A stretch of 43,350 nucleotides of DNA from contig JAADEJ010000041.1 of assembly GCA_013153475.1 (NCBI GenBank), positions 1-43,350 on the forward strand, written 5' to 3'. Below are positions 31,625-41,800 of the stretch, piece by piece. The DNA is from Campylobacterota bacterium (GTDB lineage: Bacteria; Campylobacterota; Campylobacteria; Campylobacterales; Hydrogenimonadaceae). Position numbers and translations under genes: made by a program. Position 1 is the stretch's first letter; the number at the start of each line of letters is the position of its first letter. The notes beneath the pieces are model-generated. The model worked only from the letters and a program-made list of their open reading frames with translations, searched no databases and was not told the DNA's origin.

Positions 31625-33412
31625 TTGGCGAAACGGCTGACCTTCTCTTCGCTTTATCGACGTATCAAAGCCCATAAACGGGCGTTGATCGCGGGCAACG
31701 CGGTAGCGCTGTCGGCAACGCTTGTGAGTGTGCCCACGCCGCTCTTGATTCCTGTGTTGGTGGATGAGGTGCTGTTAAAAAAATCGCACACCCTCACCCG
31801 CTGGATCGATACCCACCTCTTTGCCATGGATACGGCCGGGTATGTGGTGACGGTGTTGATCGTCGTGCTTTTGTTGCGTATGATGTATGCGGGGTTGGGC
31901 ATTTGGCAGACCCGCATTTTCATGGGCATATCCAAGGCGGTCACTTACGATATTCGGCGCGAGGCCCTCTCTCATCTCAAGCGCGTGCAGATGAAAGGGT
32001 ACGAAAACGCCCAAACCGGTTCCATCGCTTCCAAACTGGTGACGGATGTCGAGACGATCGACGCCTTTATCGCCTCTACGGTCAGCCGGCTGATCGTGTC
32101 GGTTTTGACTCTTGTGGGGATCGCGGCGGTTCTTTTTTGGATCCATTGGGGTTTGGCCCTTTTTATCGTGGTGCTCAACCCTTTGGTCATTGCCCTCACC
32201 ACCCGTTTGGCAAGGCGGGTCGCGCGGCTTAAAAAGGAGGAGAACCGGGCCGTTGATGCGTTTCAGTCGGCTCTTATTGAAACGCTGGAGCTTTTTGGGC
32301 AGATTCGCGCCGCCAACCAGGAAGGGCGCTTTTTTGAACGGCTCAACCGCAAAGCGGCCGACTTGAGAGACAAAAGCGTGGCGTTTGGCTGGCGAAGCGA
32401 CGCGGCGGGAAAGGTGAGTTACCTTGCCTTCTTGGGCGGCTACGAGGTGTTTCGGGCGGCCAGTATTCTGGCGGTGGCCTACAGCGATCTGAGTGTTGGG
32501 ATGATGCTGGCGGTATTTGGCTACCTTTGGTATATGGTAACGCCGGTGCAGGATATTTTGAATATCCAGTATGCCCTGCATAACGCCCGCTCAGCCATGG
32601 AACGTATCAACGAGATTTTCGCCCTGCCCACGGAGCCCGAATATCCGACTTTGGAAAACCCCTTTGGGCGGGAGAGGGTCGGGGTCGCTTTGCGGGGGGT
32701 CTCGTTTGGATACGAAGCAAACCGTCCTGTTTTAAAAGGGGTCGATTTTGTTGCCGAGCCCGGCAAAAGGGTGGCGCTGGTAGGCGCCAGCGGGTCGGGC
32801 AAGACGACGTTGGCGCGGCTGATCGTGGGGTTTTATCTGCCCGATAGCGGTGAGATCGTCTTTGGCGGGGTGCCGGTGGAGCGGATCGGGCTTTCGCGGG
32901 TGCGTGCGCACGTGAACATGGTGCTTCAAAGTCCCAAACTGTTTCACGATACGGTGCGCTTTAACATTACGTTGGGGCGGAAAGTGGATGACGAGACGAT
33001 CTGGCGGGCGCTGGAGACGGCCCAGATGAGAGAGACGGTAGAGGGGTTTGAGAAGGGGTTGGATACGCCGGTGGGTAAAGAGGGGGTCAAGCTCTCCGGC
33101 GGTCAGCGCCAGCGTATCGCCATTGCCCGCATGATCGTGGCCGATCCGAAGATCGCCATTTTGGACGAGTCCACTTCGGCGCTGGATGTGCATACCGAAG
33201 CCAGGCTCTACGAGGCGCTGGAGCCCTTTTTCGCGACACGCACGACCATCATGATCGCCCACCGGCTCAGCACGATCCGCCGGGCCGATTATATCTACGT
33301 ACTCGAAAACGGTCGGATCGTGGAAGAGGGAACACACGAAGAACTGCTACAAAAAGAGGGGGTGTATATGGGTTATATCGAACAAAGCGGAGAGTGCCAT
33401 GAGCCTGTTTGA
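31625..33412 (+). CDS. ABC exporter, fused membrane and ATPase domains (MsbA-like)
   Basis: A 595-residue half-transporter. Residues 1-320 hold six membrane spans; the ATPase follows with Walker A GASGSGKTT, signature LSGGQRQRIAIARM, Walker B IAILDEST and the switch His in IAHRLS. It could export lipid A-core as MsbA does, or another lipid or peptide; the family alone cannot tell. The start is TTG 31625, four bases after the serB stop. The end overlaps uppP by 14 bases, placing it with an undecaprenyl recycling enzyme and favouring an envelope role. Confidence 0.9.
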   Translation: MAKRLTFSSLYRRIKAHKRALIAGNAVALSATLVSVPTPLLIPVLVDEVLLKKSHTLTRWIDTHLFAMDTAGYVVTVLIVVLLLRMMYAGLGIWQTRIFMGISKAVTYDIRREALSHLKRVQMKGYENAQTGSIASKLVTDVETIDAFIASTVSRLIVSVLTLVGIAAVLFWIHWGLALFIVVLNPLVIALTTRLARRVARLKKEENRAVDAFQSALIETLELFGQIRAANQEGRFFERLNRKAADLRDKSVAFGWRSDAAGKVSYLAFLGGYEVFRAASILAVAYSDLSVGMMLAVFGYLWYMVTPVQDILNIQYALHNARSAMERINEIFALPTEPEYPTLENPFGRERVGVALRGVSFGYEANRPVLKGVDFVAEPGKRVALVGASGSGKTTLARLIVGFYLPDSGEIVFGGVPVERIGLSRVRAHVNMVLQSPKLFHDTVRFNITLGRKVDDETIWRALETAQMRETVEGFEKGLDTPVGKEGVKLSGGQRQRIAIARMIVADPKIAILDESTSALDVHTEARLYEALEPFFATRTTIMIAHRLSTIRRADYIYVLENGRIVEEGTHEELLQKEGVYMGYIEQSGECHEPV

Positions 33413-34163
33413 CGCATTGATACTGGGTGTTGTGGAGGGGGTGACGGAGTTTTTGCCCGTCTCATCCACGGGGCATCTGATTTTGGCCAGTAAACTCATG
33501 GGCCTGCCCCAGACCGATGTGCACAAAACCTTTGAGGTGGTGATTCAGCTTGGCTCCATTTTGGCGGTGATCTTTGCCTTCAGGGAGCGGATTTTCAAAG
33601 ATTTCGAGCTTTGGAAACGGTTGATCGTGGGCTTTATCCCCACGGCGGTGCTGGGGCTGACGCTCTATAAGATCATCAAGTCGCTTTTTGCGCCCGAGAC
33701 GGTGGCGTATATGCTGATTGCGGGCGGGATCGTCTTTTTGGTCGTGGAGCGCTTTTACAAGGAAAAGGCGCACCACGTGGAGGATGTGGGGGAAATCAGT
33801 TACAAACAGGCCTTTTTGATCGGCCTGTTTCAATCTCTTGCCATGGTACCCGGCACCTCCCGTTCGGGGGCGACGATCATCGGCGGGTTGCTGATTGGAT
33901 TAAAACGCAAGGCGGCGGCGGAATTCAGCTTTTTGCTGGCAGTACCCACGATGTTGGCGGCCACGGCTTACGATATTCTCAAACACCGCGATGAGTTCAG
34001 TTTTGATGATGTGCAGGGACTGGCCGTGGGGTTTGCGGTGGCCTTTTTGGTGGCGCTGGCCATTGTGAAATGGTTTTTGGGCTATATCAAAAAACATACC
34101 TTCGTGCCCTTTGGCATCTACCGCATTGTGGCGGGGTTGGTCTTTTTGATCTTTGTATTGTGA
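33399..34163 (+). CDS. uppP: Undecaprenyl-diphosphatase
   Basis: Integral membrane enzyme (BacA/UppP) that recycles undecaprenyl pyrophosphate for cell-wall and glycan synthesis. The two signatures EGVTEFLPVSSTGHL near the N terminus and PGTSRSGATI near residue 150 are intact. The 254 residues carry about seven or eight membrane spans. GGAGAG lies before the ATG, inside the end of the ABC exporter gene. Confidence 0.96.
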   Translation: MSLFDALILGVVEGVTEFLPVSSTGHLILASKLMGLPQTDVHKTFEVVIQLGSILAVIFAFRERIFKDFELWKRLIVGFIPTAVLGLTLYKIIKSLFAPETVAYMLIAGGIVFLVVERFYKEKAHHVEDVGEISYKQAFLIGLFQSLAMVPGTSRSGATIIGGLLIGLKRKAAAEFSFLLAVPTMLAATAYDILKHRDEFSFDDVQGLAVGFAVAFLVALAIVKWFLGYIKKHTFVPFGIYRIVAGLVFLIFVL

Positions 34164-34180
34164 CAGATAAGGGGAACAAC

Positions 34181-34873
34181 ATGAGCAGATACTTTGAGAT
34201 GGCGGCCGACCTGTACCAAAAAGGGGACAAGGTTTCGGCCTTCAACGCCTTTTTGGAGCTGGCTTTGGACGGCGAGGCGGACGCCCAGGCGATGGTGGGC
34301 TATATGCTTGAAAACGGCGAAGGGTGTGAGCAAAACCTGCAGGAGGCGATCAGCTGGTATGAAAAGGCGGCCGATCAGGGGCAGCCGATCGCGCTATTCA
34401 ACCTGGGGCAGATCTACAAGACGGGCAAAGGGGGTGCCGTCAACGAGTCGGCGGCTTTTGAGTGCTTTGTCAAAGCCAGCCGCGCGGGCAATCCCCACGC
34501 CATGTTCGAAGCCGCCCGCATGGCCGAGGCGGGGGCCGGGTGCGAGAAAAACGTACGCCGCGCCGCCAACTGGTACGAAACCGCCGCTACCCTGGGCCAT
34601 GTGGAGGCGCAAAACTCCATTGGCGCCATGTACCAGGAGGGTCAGGGGGTGGCGCAAGATTATCAAAAGGCCAGAGAGTGGTATGAAAAGGCGGCCGAGC
34701 AGGGGCATCCCAGGGCTATGTACAACCTGGGTATGCTTTATGACAAGGGCTGGGGCGTGGAACAAGATCACGAAAAGGCCCTGGCGTGGTGCCGCAAAGC
34801 CGCCCACGCGGGACACGAAAAGGCCAAAGAGATCATTCGCCGCCTCCAGGAGGAGGGAAAGATTGTCTTTTAG
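34181..34873 (+). CDS. Sel1-like repeat protein
   Basis: A 230-residue helical solenoid without signal peptide. Five Sel1 repeats of about 36 residues are visible, with cores such as AISWYEKAADQG, AFECFVKASRAG, AANWYETAATLG, AREWYEKAAEQG and ALAWCRKAAHAG. AAGGGGA precedes ATG 34181. Such proteins usually mediate protein-protein contacts; the partner is unknown. It follows uppP by 17 bases and its stop overlaps that of the convergent MCE gene (TTAG). Confidence 0.88.
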   Translation: MSRYFEMAADLYQKGDKVSAFNAFLELALDGEADAQAMVGYMLENGEGCEQNLQEAISWYEKAADQGQPIALFNLGQIYKTGKGGAVNESAAFECFVKASRAGNPHAMFEAARMAEAGAGCEKNVRRAANWYETAATLGHVEAQNSIGAMYQEGQGVAQDYQKAREWYEKAAEQGHPRAMYNLGMLYDKGWGVEQDHEKALAWCRKAAHAGHEKAKEIIRRLQEEGKIVF

Positions 34874-37515
34874 AGGCCGGGCCGCCAGGCCAGCCACTTC
34901 TTTTTGGGCTCGTTATAGAGTCTAAAGAGCGTGCCCTCCTCGGCTACCGGGCCCGGTTTTTCGGGAACCGCCAGCCCGATGCCGCCGCGAATGAGGGTCT
35001 CGAGCGTCTCCGTTTTGATCTTGATACCCGTCAATCCCACATCCATACCCAACGCACCGGCAATGTAGAATCTGCTTTTTTGTCGAACCAGGTGGGCGTA
35101 TCGGGGTTCTATGTAGATTCCGATGCGCACGTACTTTCCGTCGTCGGAGAGGCGATAGCTTTCCACCGATCCGATGGGAACCTGGCGGTAGTAGACCGGC
35201 GCGCCGGGAGAGAGGCTGCTGAGTCTGTCTCCCTCAAGCGTGACGCGTAAACCCGGTTTGCCGTAAGTCGGGGGCGGCGGGGAAGAGAGCAGAAAGCTGT
35301 GCTCCCTGCCTTCGGCACGGCCGGGGGTGATAACCAGCGCCGGACCTTTAAGAAGGGTATCGGTGTTTTTGACCCCTTCCAGATCGGCCTGAAAAGTTTT
35401 GAGCCAGATCTTGCTGTCGGGACGCAATAGGCGGGTATAGGCCTTTTGGATAAGCATATCGAAGCGGATAATGTTGTTGGCCAGCGTCACCCGTTTGACT
35501 TTGCCTACGGCAAACCCTTTGTAAAGCAGGGGGGTACCTTCACGTATATCGTGTCGCTCCGGGCTCCAGACCTCGAAAGCGGCGTAACGTTCTTTCTCCT
35601 CGATTTGAGGGGTAAAGAGTCTGAAACGGTGGCCGTCGGGAACTTTGGCGGCTTTGGGATCGGGGGTCGTGAAGGTAAGTCCTCCGGCGAGAATACTCTT
35701 CAAAGATCCCGCCTTGACAGTGAGATCGGGAAAATTGAATCGCATCTCCACCCCGCTGACATTCTGGAACCGGGTAGAGGCGTTGATGCGCTCTTTGAAA
35801 TTTTTTTGAATGAAGACCAGCACGTCGACGGCGTCTTTTTCGGGAAGATAGCGGCAGGCTATCACTTCACCCGCCTTCATCTTTTTGTAAAGAACGGGTG
35901 AACCTTTGGAAAGAGAGCCCAGCTCTTTCATGACCACGTGGTAACGGGCGCCGCCCGATTTGAGATAGCGGGCTTTTTGGTAGGTTTTGTGGTCTTTGTA
36001 AAGGAAAAAGCGGTGTTTTGTTCGCGGGGCGCTTTTATCGAGTGTCACCATCGCCACACCGCCGACTACCAGGGTCTCCAGGGAGCCGCTGTTGATATGC
36101 AGTTCGGTCAGGTCGGCTTCGACCTCCACCCCGCTTTTGACGTAAAACATGGAGGAGTCGTTGAGGAAATCCTTATACCGTTCGTAGATGACCGCTTCGA
36201 TATCCAGGCTTTTACGACCTGGAAGCAGTGAGATTTTCGTAATCTGCCCGACGGGAATATCTTTGTAAAAAATGGCCGTTCCCTCTTTGAGCGATTCGGC
36301 GTAGATGGCCGAAAGATGGATTTTGTGTCCTTTGATGGGCATGGGGTTTTCATGGAGCCGGAAACGGTGTTTCGGCGCCGCTTCGACGGTATGGGTGTCT
36401 ACCGCGATATAGGGGCCGGAGATGATGGCGTCCAGCCCCTTGACCTGGCGGATGCCGATGACGGGTTTGACAATCCAGAACCACGCCTTTTCGTTGGCCA
36501 GGTGGGCGAACCTTTTGGAGAATTTGATTTTGAAAACGGTTTGGGAAGTTTCGGGATCGTATCGCAACGAGACGATTTTGCCTACCTTGAACCCTTTGTA
36601 GATCACGCTGGAAAAGGCCGGGTCGATGTTGTAGGCTTTGTCGGCGATCAGGGTGACGGTATCGTTGCTTAAATCGGTGTCGAGCTTGGAAGGGAAGAGG
36701 GTATAGGTCTCTTTGGGTTTGCTTGTGGTGTTGAGGTCGGGGGTGTCGAAGGCGATACCGCCGGCCATCAGGGTGGCGAGGGAGTCCATTTTGACCTTCA
36801 CGCCCGCCAGTGTGGCACGCAGATCAACCCCGTTGATTTTCCAAAATCTTGTGGTGGCGTTGACCAAAGAGCGGTAGCGCTCTTCGATAAAAGCGGTGTA
36901 GTAGAGGCGGCGGTTTTTAAGATGTTTGTCCACCACTTTTCCGACGATAAAACCTTTGTAAAGAACCGGTGCGTTAAGACTCACTCCCGCCTCTTCCGCT
37001 TTGAGGGTGACATATAACCCTTTTTCATACCGTTTGGGCGGGTAGTGCTCCATGCCCGTAAAATGAAAACGTTCCGGCTTGGAGAGAATCTCTTTTTTGG
37101 AGCGTCCCGCCGGATAGAGATCTATGTAAACCCCCGTGAGAATCGTATCGAGGCCCGTGATTTCGGTGAGAGAGATTTTGGGTTCGACCTTGATGAATTT
37201 GGTGCCTTTGCGGGTGACGTAGGGGGCGGCTTTGGGGTCGACGGTGATGATGGCCCGCACTTTGTAGAGGTCGTTGTCGTCTATGCGGACTTTGGAGACG
37301 GTGCCGATTTTGATCCCCTGGTAAATCAGCGGGGTTTTGCCCGCCTCCAGCCCTTTGCCGCTTTCGAATGTCACGACAATCTCTACCCCTTTGTCCAGGT
37401 AGTGCTGGTAGATGAGCCAGCCGGCCATCAGCATGGCGGCCAGGGGAACCAGCCAGACCAGCCAGAGGGTGCCCCGCTCCTTTTCGACCGCCTTGTGGGC
37501 GTGGGATTTATCCAT
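34870..37515 (-). CDS. Seven-domain MCE lipid transport protein (LetB/YebT-like)
   Basis: Forms a tunnel for lipids across the periplasm in LetB-type systems. One N-terminal membrane span (LWLVWLVPLAAMLMAGWLIY) is followed by seven MCE domains. The repeated core is visible seven times: TPLIYQGIKIG, APVLYKGFIVG, SSVIYKGFKVG, TAIFYKDIPVG, SPVLYKKMKAG, TPLLYKGFAVG and APVYYRQVPIG. E. coli LetB (877 residues) also has seven, while PqiB has three, so LetB is the better comparison. I use ATG 37513-37515 (881 residues) with AAAGGAG six bases upstream. It overlaps the second LetA-like gene by eight bases. Confidence 0.9.
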   Translation of the reverse strand: MDKSHAHKAVEKERGTLWLVWLVPLAAMLMAGWLIYQHYLDKGVEIVVTFESGKGLEAGKTPLIYQGIKIGTVSKVRIDDNDLYKVRAIITVDPKAAPYVTRKGTKFIKVEPKISLTEITGLDTILTGVYIDLYPAGRSKKEILSKPERFHFTGMEHYPPKRYEKGLYVTLKAEEAGVSLNAPVLYKGFIVGKVVDKHLKNRRLYYTAFIEERYRSLVNATTRFWKINGVDLRATLAGVKVKMDSLATLMAGGIAFDTPDLNTTSKPKETYTLFPSKLDTDLSNDTVTLIADKAYNIDPAFSSVIYKGFKVGKIVSLRYDPETSQTVFKIKFSKRFAHLANEKAWFWIVKPVIGIRQVKGLDAIISGPYIAVDTHTVEAAPKHRFRLHENPMPIKGHKIHLSAIYAESLKEGTAIFYKDIPVGQITKISLLPGRKSLDIEAVIYERYKDFLNDSSMFYVKSGVEVEADLTELHINSGSLETLVVGGVAMVTLDKSAPRTKHRFFLYKDHKTYQKARYLKSGGARYHVVMKELGSLSKGSPVLYKKMKAGEVIACRYLPEKDAVDVLVFIQKNFKERINASTRFQNVSGVEMRFNFPDLTVKAGSLKSILAGGLTFTTPDPKAAKVPDGHRFRLFTPQIEEKERYAAFEVWSPERHDIREGTPLLYKGFAVGKVKRVTLANNIIRFDMLIQKAYTRLLRPDSKIWLKTFQADLEGVKNTDTLLKGPALVITPGRAEGREHSFLLSSPPPPTYGKPGLRVTLEGDRLSSLSPGAPVYYRQVPIGSVESYRLSDDGKYVRIGIYIEPRYAHLVRQKSRFYIAGALGMDVGLTGIKIKTETLETLIRGGIGLAVPEKPGPVAEEGTLFRLYNEPKKKWLAWRPGL

Positions 37516-38128
37516 CGCTGCTCCTTTGGTTTTCATGATCGAACATCAGCCTCGGGTCGAAAGCCTCCGTGGCGAAAATGGTGGTCACCACCGCCAGCAT
37601 GAACGCGATGGCGGCGGGCCCGGTGACAATGGTGGCCAGGTTTTTGAATTGTACCAATCCTACCATCAGGGCCACCACGAAGATATCCAACATCGACCAT
37701 TTGCCGATAAAGTGTATCAGACGGTAGAGTTTAAGTCCCAGTCTCGCTTTTGCATGGCGGTGAAAACGGACGATCCAGAGAAGATAAAAAAGTACCGTCA
37801 GTTTGAAAAAAGGGACAAAGACGCTGGCGACGAAAATCACCACCCCGATCCACGCTTCCCCATGTTCGAGAAAATAGATCACCCCGTCCATAATGGTACC
37901 CGCGTCGTCACCCACAAGGGAGTGGACGATCATCATGGGGAGCAGGTTGGCCGGAATGAGTAGCAAAGTGGCGGCCAGGGCGAGACTGAATGTTTTGGCC
38001 AGGGCGTGAGGTTTGCGCTGGAAGAGGGGAGAGCCGCACCGATCGCACCGTTTGCGCTCCAGCGGATGTAGTTTGCGACAATGCAGACAGAGCTGCACGC
38101 CGGCGTCGATATCAGTTTTCCAGCGCAT
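37508..38128 (-). CDS. LetA/PqiA-like membrane protein, second half-unit
   Basis: Inner-membrane partner of the MCE protein, corresponding to one PqiA domain. A zinc ribbon with CLHC and CDRC near the N terminus precedes four hydrophobic spans (for example SLALAATLLLIPANLLPMM, WIGVVIFVASVFVPFFKL). E. coli LetA and PqiA carry two such units in one chain; here they are separate genes. The start may be ATG 38128 or 38146, both inside the end of the preceding gene; neither has a strong ribosome site, so coupled translation is likely. Confidence 0.82.
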   Translation of the reverse strand: MRWKTDIDAGVQLCLHCRKLHPLERKRCDRCGSPLFQRKPHALAKTFSLALAATLLLIPANLLPMMIVHSLVGDDAGTIMDGVIYFLEHGEAWIGVVIFVASVFVPFFKLTVLFYLLWIVRFHRHAKARLGLKLYRLIHFIGKWSMLDIFVVALMVGLVQFKNLATIVTGPAAIAFMLAVVTTIFATEAFDPRLMFDHENQRSSDG

Positions 38129-38720
38129 CGTCCAGCCAGATGTCATCCGGGTTGAACCAGACGGTGGTAATGAAAAAGGTCAGGAAAAAGAGAATGAATA
38201 TATAAAATCCGGGGCCGATATGCAGGGTTCCCATGCCGTGGAGCTTGACCATGGAAACCACGATGGAGATGAGGTAAACCTCCGCCATGCCCCACTCCCG
38301 CATCGTTTCATAGAGACGGTAGGCATGGCGTATCCAGTGGGGACGGTGCCCGAAATGGATAGGCAGCAGAATGGCAAGCAGAAGAACGAGCATGGCGACG
38401 GGGGCGAGAATCCCGGTCCAGAGGGCAAGAAGGGCTATCAGATAATAACCGTCTTTGTAGACGACCCAAAACGCTTTGAAAAGGGTGGCGCTGTTCTCTT
38501 GCCCCATGATATTCAGATCCAGAATGGGAAGAAACAGCAGGGGAAGAAAGAGCGTCAACGCGGCCAGGGCCATTACGATAACGTGAGAGAAGGGTTGGCC
38601 CCGTCGGTAGAGCAACCCTTCGCACCGCGGACACCGGTATTGTCCGATACCAAGATGCAAAGGGACCGATACAAGCACGCCGCACTCTTTGCAGGCGGTG
38701 GTTTCGCTCTTTTTCGCCAA
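38112..38720 (-). CDS. LetA/PqiA-like membrane protein, first half-unit
   Basis: First PqiA-type unit of the split LetA. The zinc ribbon has CKEC and CPRC, followed by four membrane spans (VIVMALAALTLFLPLLFLPIL, YLIALLALWTGILAPVAML, and two near the end). I start at TTG 38720 because AAAGGAG lies six bases before it and the -10 TATACT lies upstream; a longer frame to 38771 crosses that promoter. Length is 202 residues. It overlaps the second unit by up to 17 bases and leads the letA-letA-letB operon. Confidence 0.85.
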   Translation of the reverse strand: MAKKSETTACKECGVLVSVPLHLGIGQYRCPRCEGLLYRRGQPFSHVIVMALAALTLFLPLLFLPILDLNIMGQENSATLFKAFWVVYKDGYYLIALLALWTGILAPVAMLVLLLAILLPIHFGHRPHWIRHAYRLYETMREWGMAEVYLISIVVSMVKLHGMGTLHIGPGFYIFILFFLTFFITTVWFNPDDIWLDDALEN

Positions 38721-38741
38721 CGATTTCTCCTTTGATCTTAA

Positions 38742-38747
38742 AGTATA
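38742..38747 (-). promoter_or_regulatory. -10 element of the LetAB-like operon
   Basis: TATACT on the minus strand, predicting a start near 38735, 15 bases before the TTG start with AAAGGAG between. No -35 match is evident. Confidence 0.45.
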
Positions 38748-38786
38748 GTAAAAGTCGGCTGATGGCGGCATTATGGCAAAATGGGA

Positions 38787-38792
38787 TATAAT
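38787..38792 (+). promoter_or_regulatory. -10 element of the GGDEF-EAL gene
   Basis: TATAAT on the plus strand with predicted start near 38799 and AGAGGG before the GTG start at 38822. It is divergent from the LetAB-like promoter 40 bases away. Confidence 0.5.
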
Positions 38793-38821
38793 GGATTCTA
38801 TATCTGTGATAAAGAGGGTTT

Positions 38822-41800
38822 GTGGAACGCACGAAAAACTTGAAACTGAAACTGCTTCTGATCTTTCTGTTTCCCGCCGTCGGTATGCTCTATTTCTCTT
38901 TTGATTATGTCCATAACAAGTTTGAGCAGTATCAGAAGACGGTCTATCTGGAGGAGGCCTCCGTTTATGTCGATGCGGCCACGCATTTGATCAAGGAGTT
39001 GCAAAAAGAGCGGGGGTTGAGTGTCGCCTCTTTGACGAGTCAGGATTATTTCTCCAAAAAACTGGTGACTCAAAGAGAGTTGAGCGACAAAGCCTACAAT
39101 CGCTTCTCGAAGCTCTTTCCCAGAGTCAAAGACGCTTTTCAGGCGGATCTTCTCAAACGATTCATCGAACGTTACCGTGAAATTACCATTATCAGAAAAA
39201 AGGTCGATGCGGGTGAGCTGGATGTATTCGGTATTCTCAACTACTATAGCTCCTTGGTCGAAAAGCTCATAGGAAGCGCCTCTATCTTGAAGAACGTTTT
39301 TGTCAATGAACGCTTCTACAAACTCTCCAACGGATACGATATGCTGCTCAATCTTGCCGAGAACAACGGGAGAGAACGGGCGCTGATCTCATGGTTGTTG
39401 GTGGAGAAAAAGGACAACAAAGCCATACGGCAATATCTGTACGATCTGGAGATTCAGACCGCCGGATTGAGCGTTAGAATGGAAAAAGAGGGGGTACTCA
39501 CCATCGCCCACCTGTACCAACAATATGTGCCCAAGGATATGGAAGAGGCGTATACGGCATTGAAGAAACGGATTATCTTCGATCGGGATTTAAGCGGTGT
39601 GAGCGGTGAACACTGGTGGCAACTGGCGACGCAATATATCAACGCCATCTATCAGGTCAACGGGCAGATTATACGCACAATGTGGCAATTGAGGGACAAG
39701 TTGAAAGAGGAAGCCTATCGGGCTTTGGTTTTGAGTCTTGTACTTTGGATCGGCGCTTTGGCCGCTTTGTATGCGCTGGTTCTGATTTTCACCCGGATTA
39801 TCAACGCCTACGGACGGCAGGTTTCCAAAACCATTGAACAGAAAAAGCTGTATCGCGCCTTTTCCGAGTACTCCGAAGTGTTGATTTATAACGAAGACGA
39901 GCAGGTTCTACTGGGAACGATGTGTGTGATTTTGATGCAGACAGAGAAGTTTGACCATCTTTGGATCGCCAAAGTGGATCGGGAAGGGAAAATCGAACCG
40001 GTGGTAACGGAAAATATCGCTTCCGTTCTGATAACGCAGGCTTTCGAGAAGGGGGACCGGGCCTCTGCCCGTCTCAAGAAAGCCATTCGCCAATTGGGAG
40101 GAAGCGGCAAATATGAGATTCTGCTTCGCGGCGTGGAAGCCTCCGCGCTTTACGATCAGGTGGAGTCGTTTGGGCTTTTTTCGCTGTTTGAAAAAGACAA
40201 TGCCTCGTATGTCCTGGTGGCCGGTGCGAAAAAGAATGACGAGTTGAATGCCTGGACCATCGACCTGTTGGGACGGATGGTCGGGGGCTTGCGTTACGCG
40301 ATGGAAAAGATCGCCCTCAAGCGGGAAGATGAAGAGTTGAAAGCCTCTTTGAAAGTGATGGCGTCGGTTTTTGAGACCCATGAGGCTATCACCATTACCG
40401 ACGCATTCGGGAAAATTGTCAAAGTCAACCGGGCGTTTACCCGTATCACCGGATATGAACCCGAAGAGGTGATCGGCAAGAATCCGAGCGTGCTGAAGTC
40501 GGGTGAACACGACAAGGCATTTTACAACGAGATGTGGGACGCCATTCGGAAAAAAGGCTTCTGGAAAGGTGAGATTATCAATAAGCGAAAGAACGGGGAG
40601 ATCTATCCCGAGATGCTTTCGATCAGTGCCGTCAAAAATGAAAAAGGCGAAATCACCCACTATGTGGCCCACTTTTTCGATATTACCGACCTCAAAGCCG
40701 CCCAGAGACAGGCGGAGTATCGGGCACAGCATGACCCCCTGACCGATCTTTACAACAGGCAGAAGCTTCTTGAAGAGCTTGAACGGATATACGAAAAAGG
40801 GCGGCAGGACGGCTATTACAGCGCCTTTTTGTTTTTTGATCTGGATAATTTCAAACAGATCAACGACTTTTACACCCACGAGATAGGGGATAAAGTGCTT
40901 GTACGCGTGGCGGAACGGTTACGGTCGTTCGCGTTTGAAAACGATATCGTGGCGCGTATCGCGGGAGATGAGTTTGCATTTATCGCCGTGGATATTGACA
41001 AACAGCGTACCGAAGCCATCAAAAAAGTTTCGATTCTGCTTGAGAAAATCAGAAAAAGTTTTGAGCGTACCATGGAGGTGGACGGTCATGAAGTGGAAAT
41101 CTCTTTCAGCATCGGGGTCAAGATATTCCCGGATGATGAAAAAAGCGCGCAGGATGTGGTTGTAGACGCCGATGTGGCCATGTATCACGCCAAACGAAAC
41201 GGAAAGAATCAATACAAATTTTTTGACGAACGGCTCGACCTGGAAGCCAAACAGTTTATCGTTTTGAAAAACGAGTTTACAAAAGCGCTGGAGAGAGGAG
41301 AACTGCTGGTTCATTACCAGCCGCAGGTCGAGATAGGTACCGGAAGGATTTGCGGATTGGAGGCGATGGTACGTTGGCGGCATCCCGAACGCGGTTTGCT
41401 CTATCCCGACAGTTTCATTCACGTGGTAACTTCCAACCGTCTCAATTTCGCTTTGACCGTTTATGTGTTGAAACAGGTCGCGGTTGATCTGAAAAAGTGG
41501 AAAAAAGTTCTCAAAGAGTTTCCTCTCCGTATCGCCATCAACATTTCCGGCGGACAGTTCAATCAGAAAGATTTTGAGAAAAAGATTCTCGATGTCATTC
41601 GGGAGATGGAAATTGAGCCGAAGGCGCTGGAATTCGAGATTGTCGAAGATATTCTCATGAAAGATATCGACCATTCGGTCGAGATGATTCGGCGATTCAA
41701 ACAATACGGTTTCAGTTTCAGCATTGACGACTTTGGAACGGGGTATTCTTCCATCAACTACCTCAAACGTTTACCGGTGGACAGTTTGAAAATAGATAAA

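Noticed and set aside
37508-38720. One LetA gene broken by a frameshift
   Set aside because: Each half has its own zinc ribbon, full set of membrane spans and a proper end, and the second has starts inside the first; two genes is the simpler reading, though read errors cannot be excluded.
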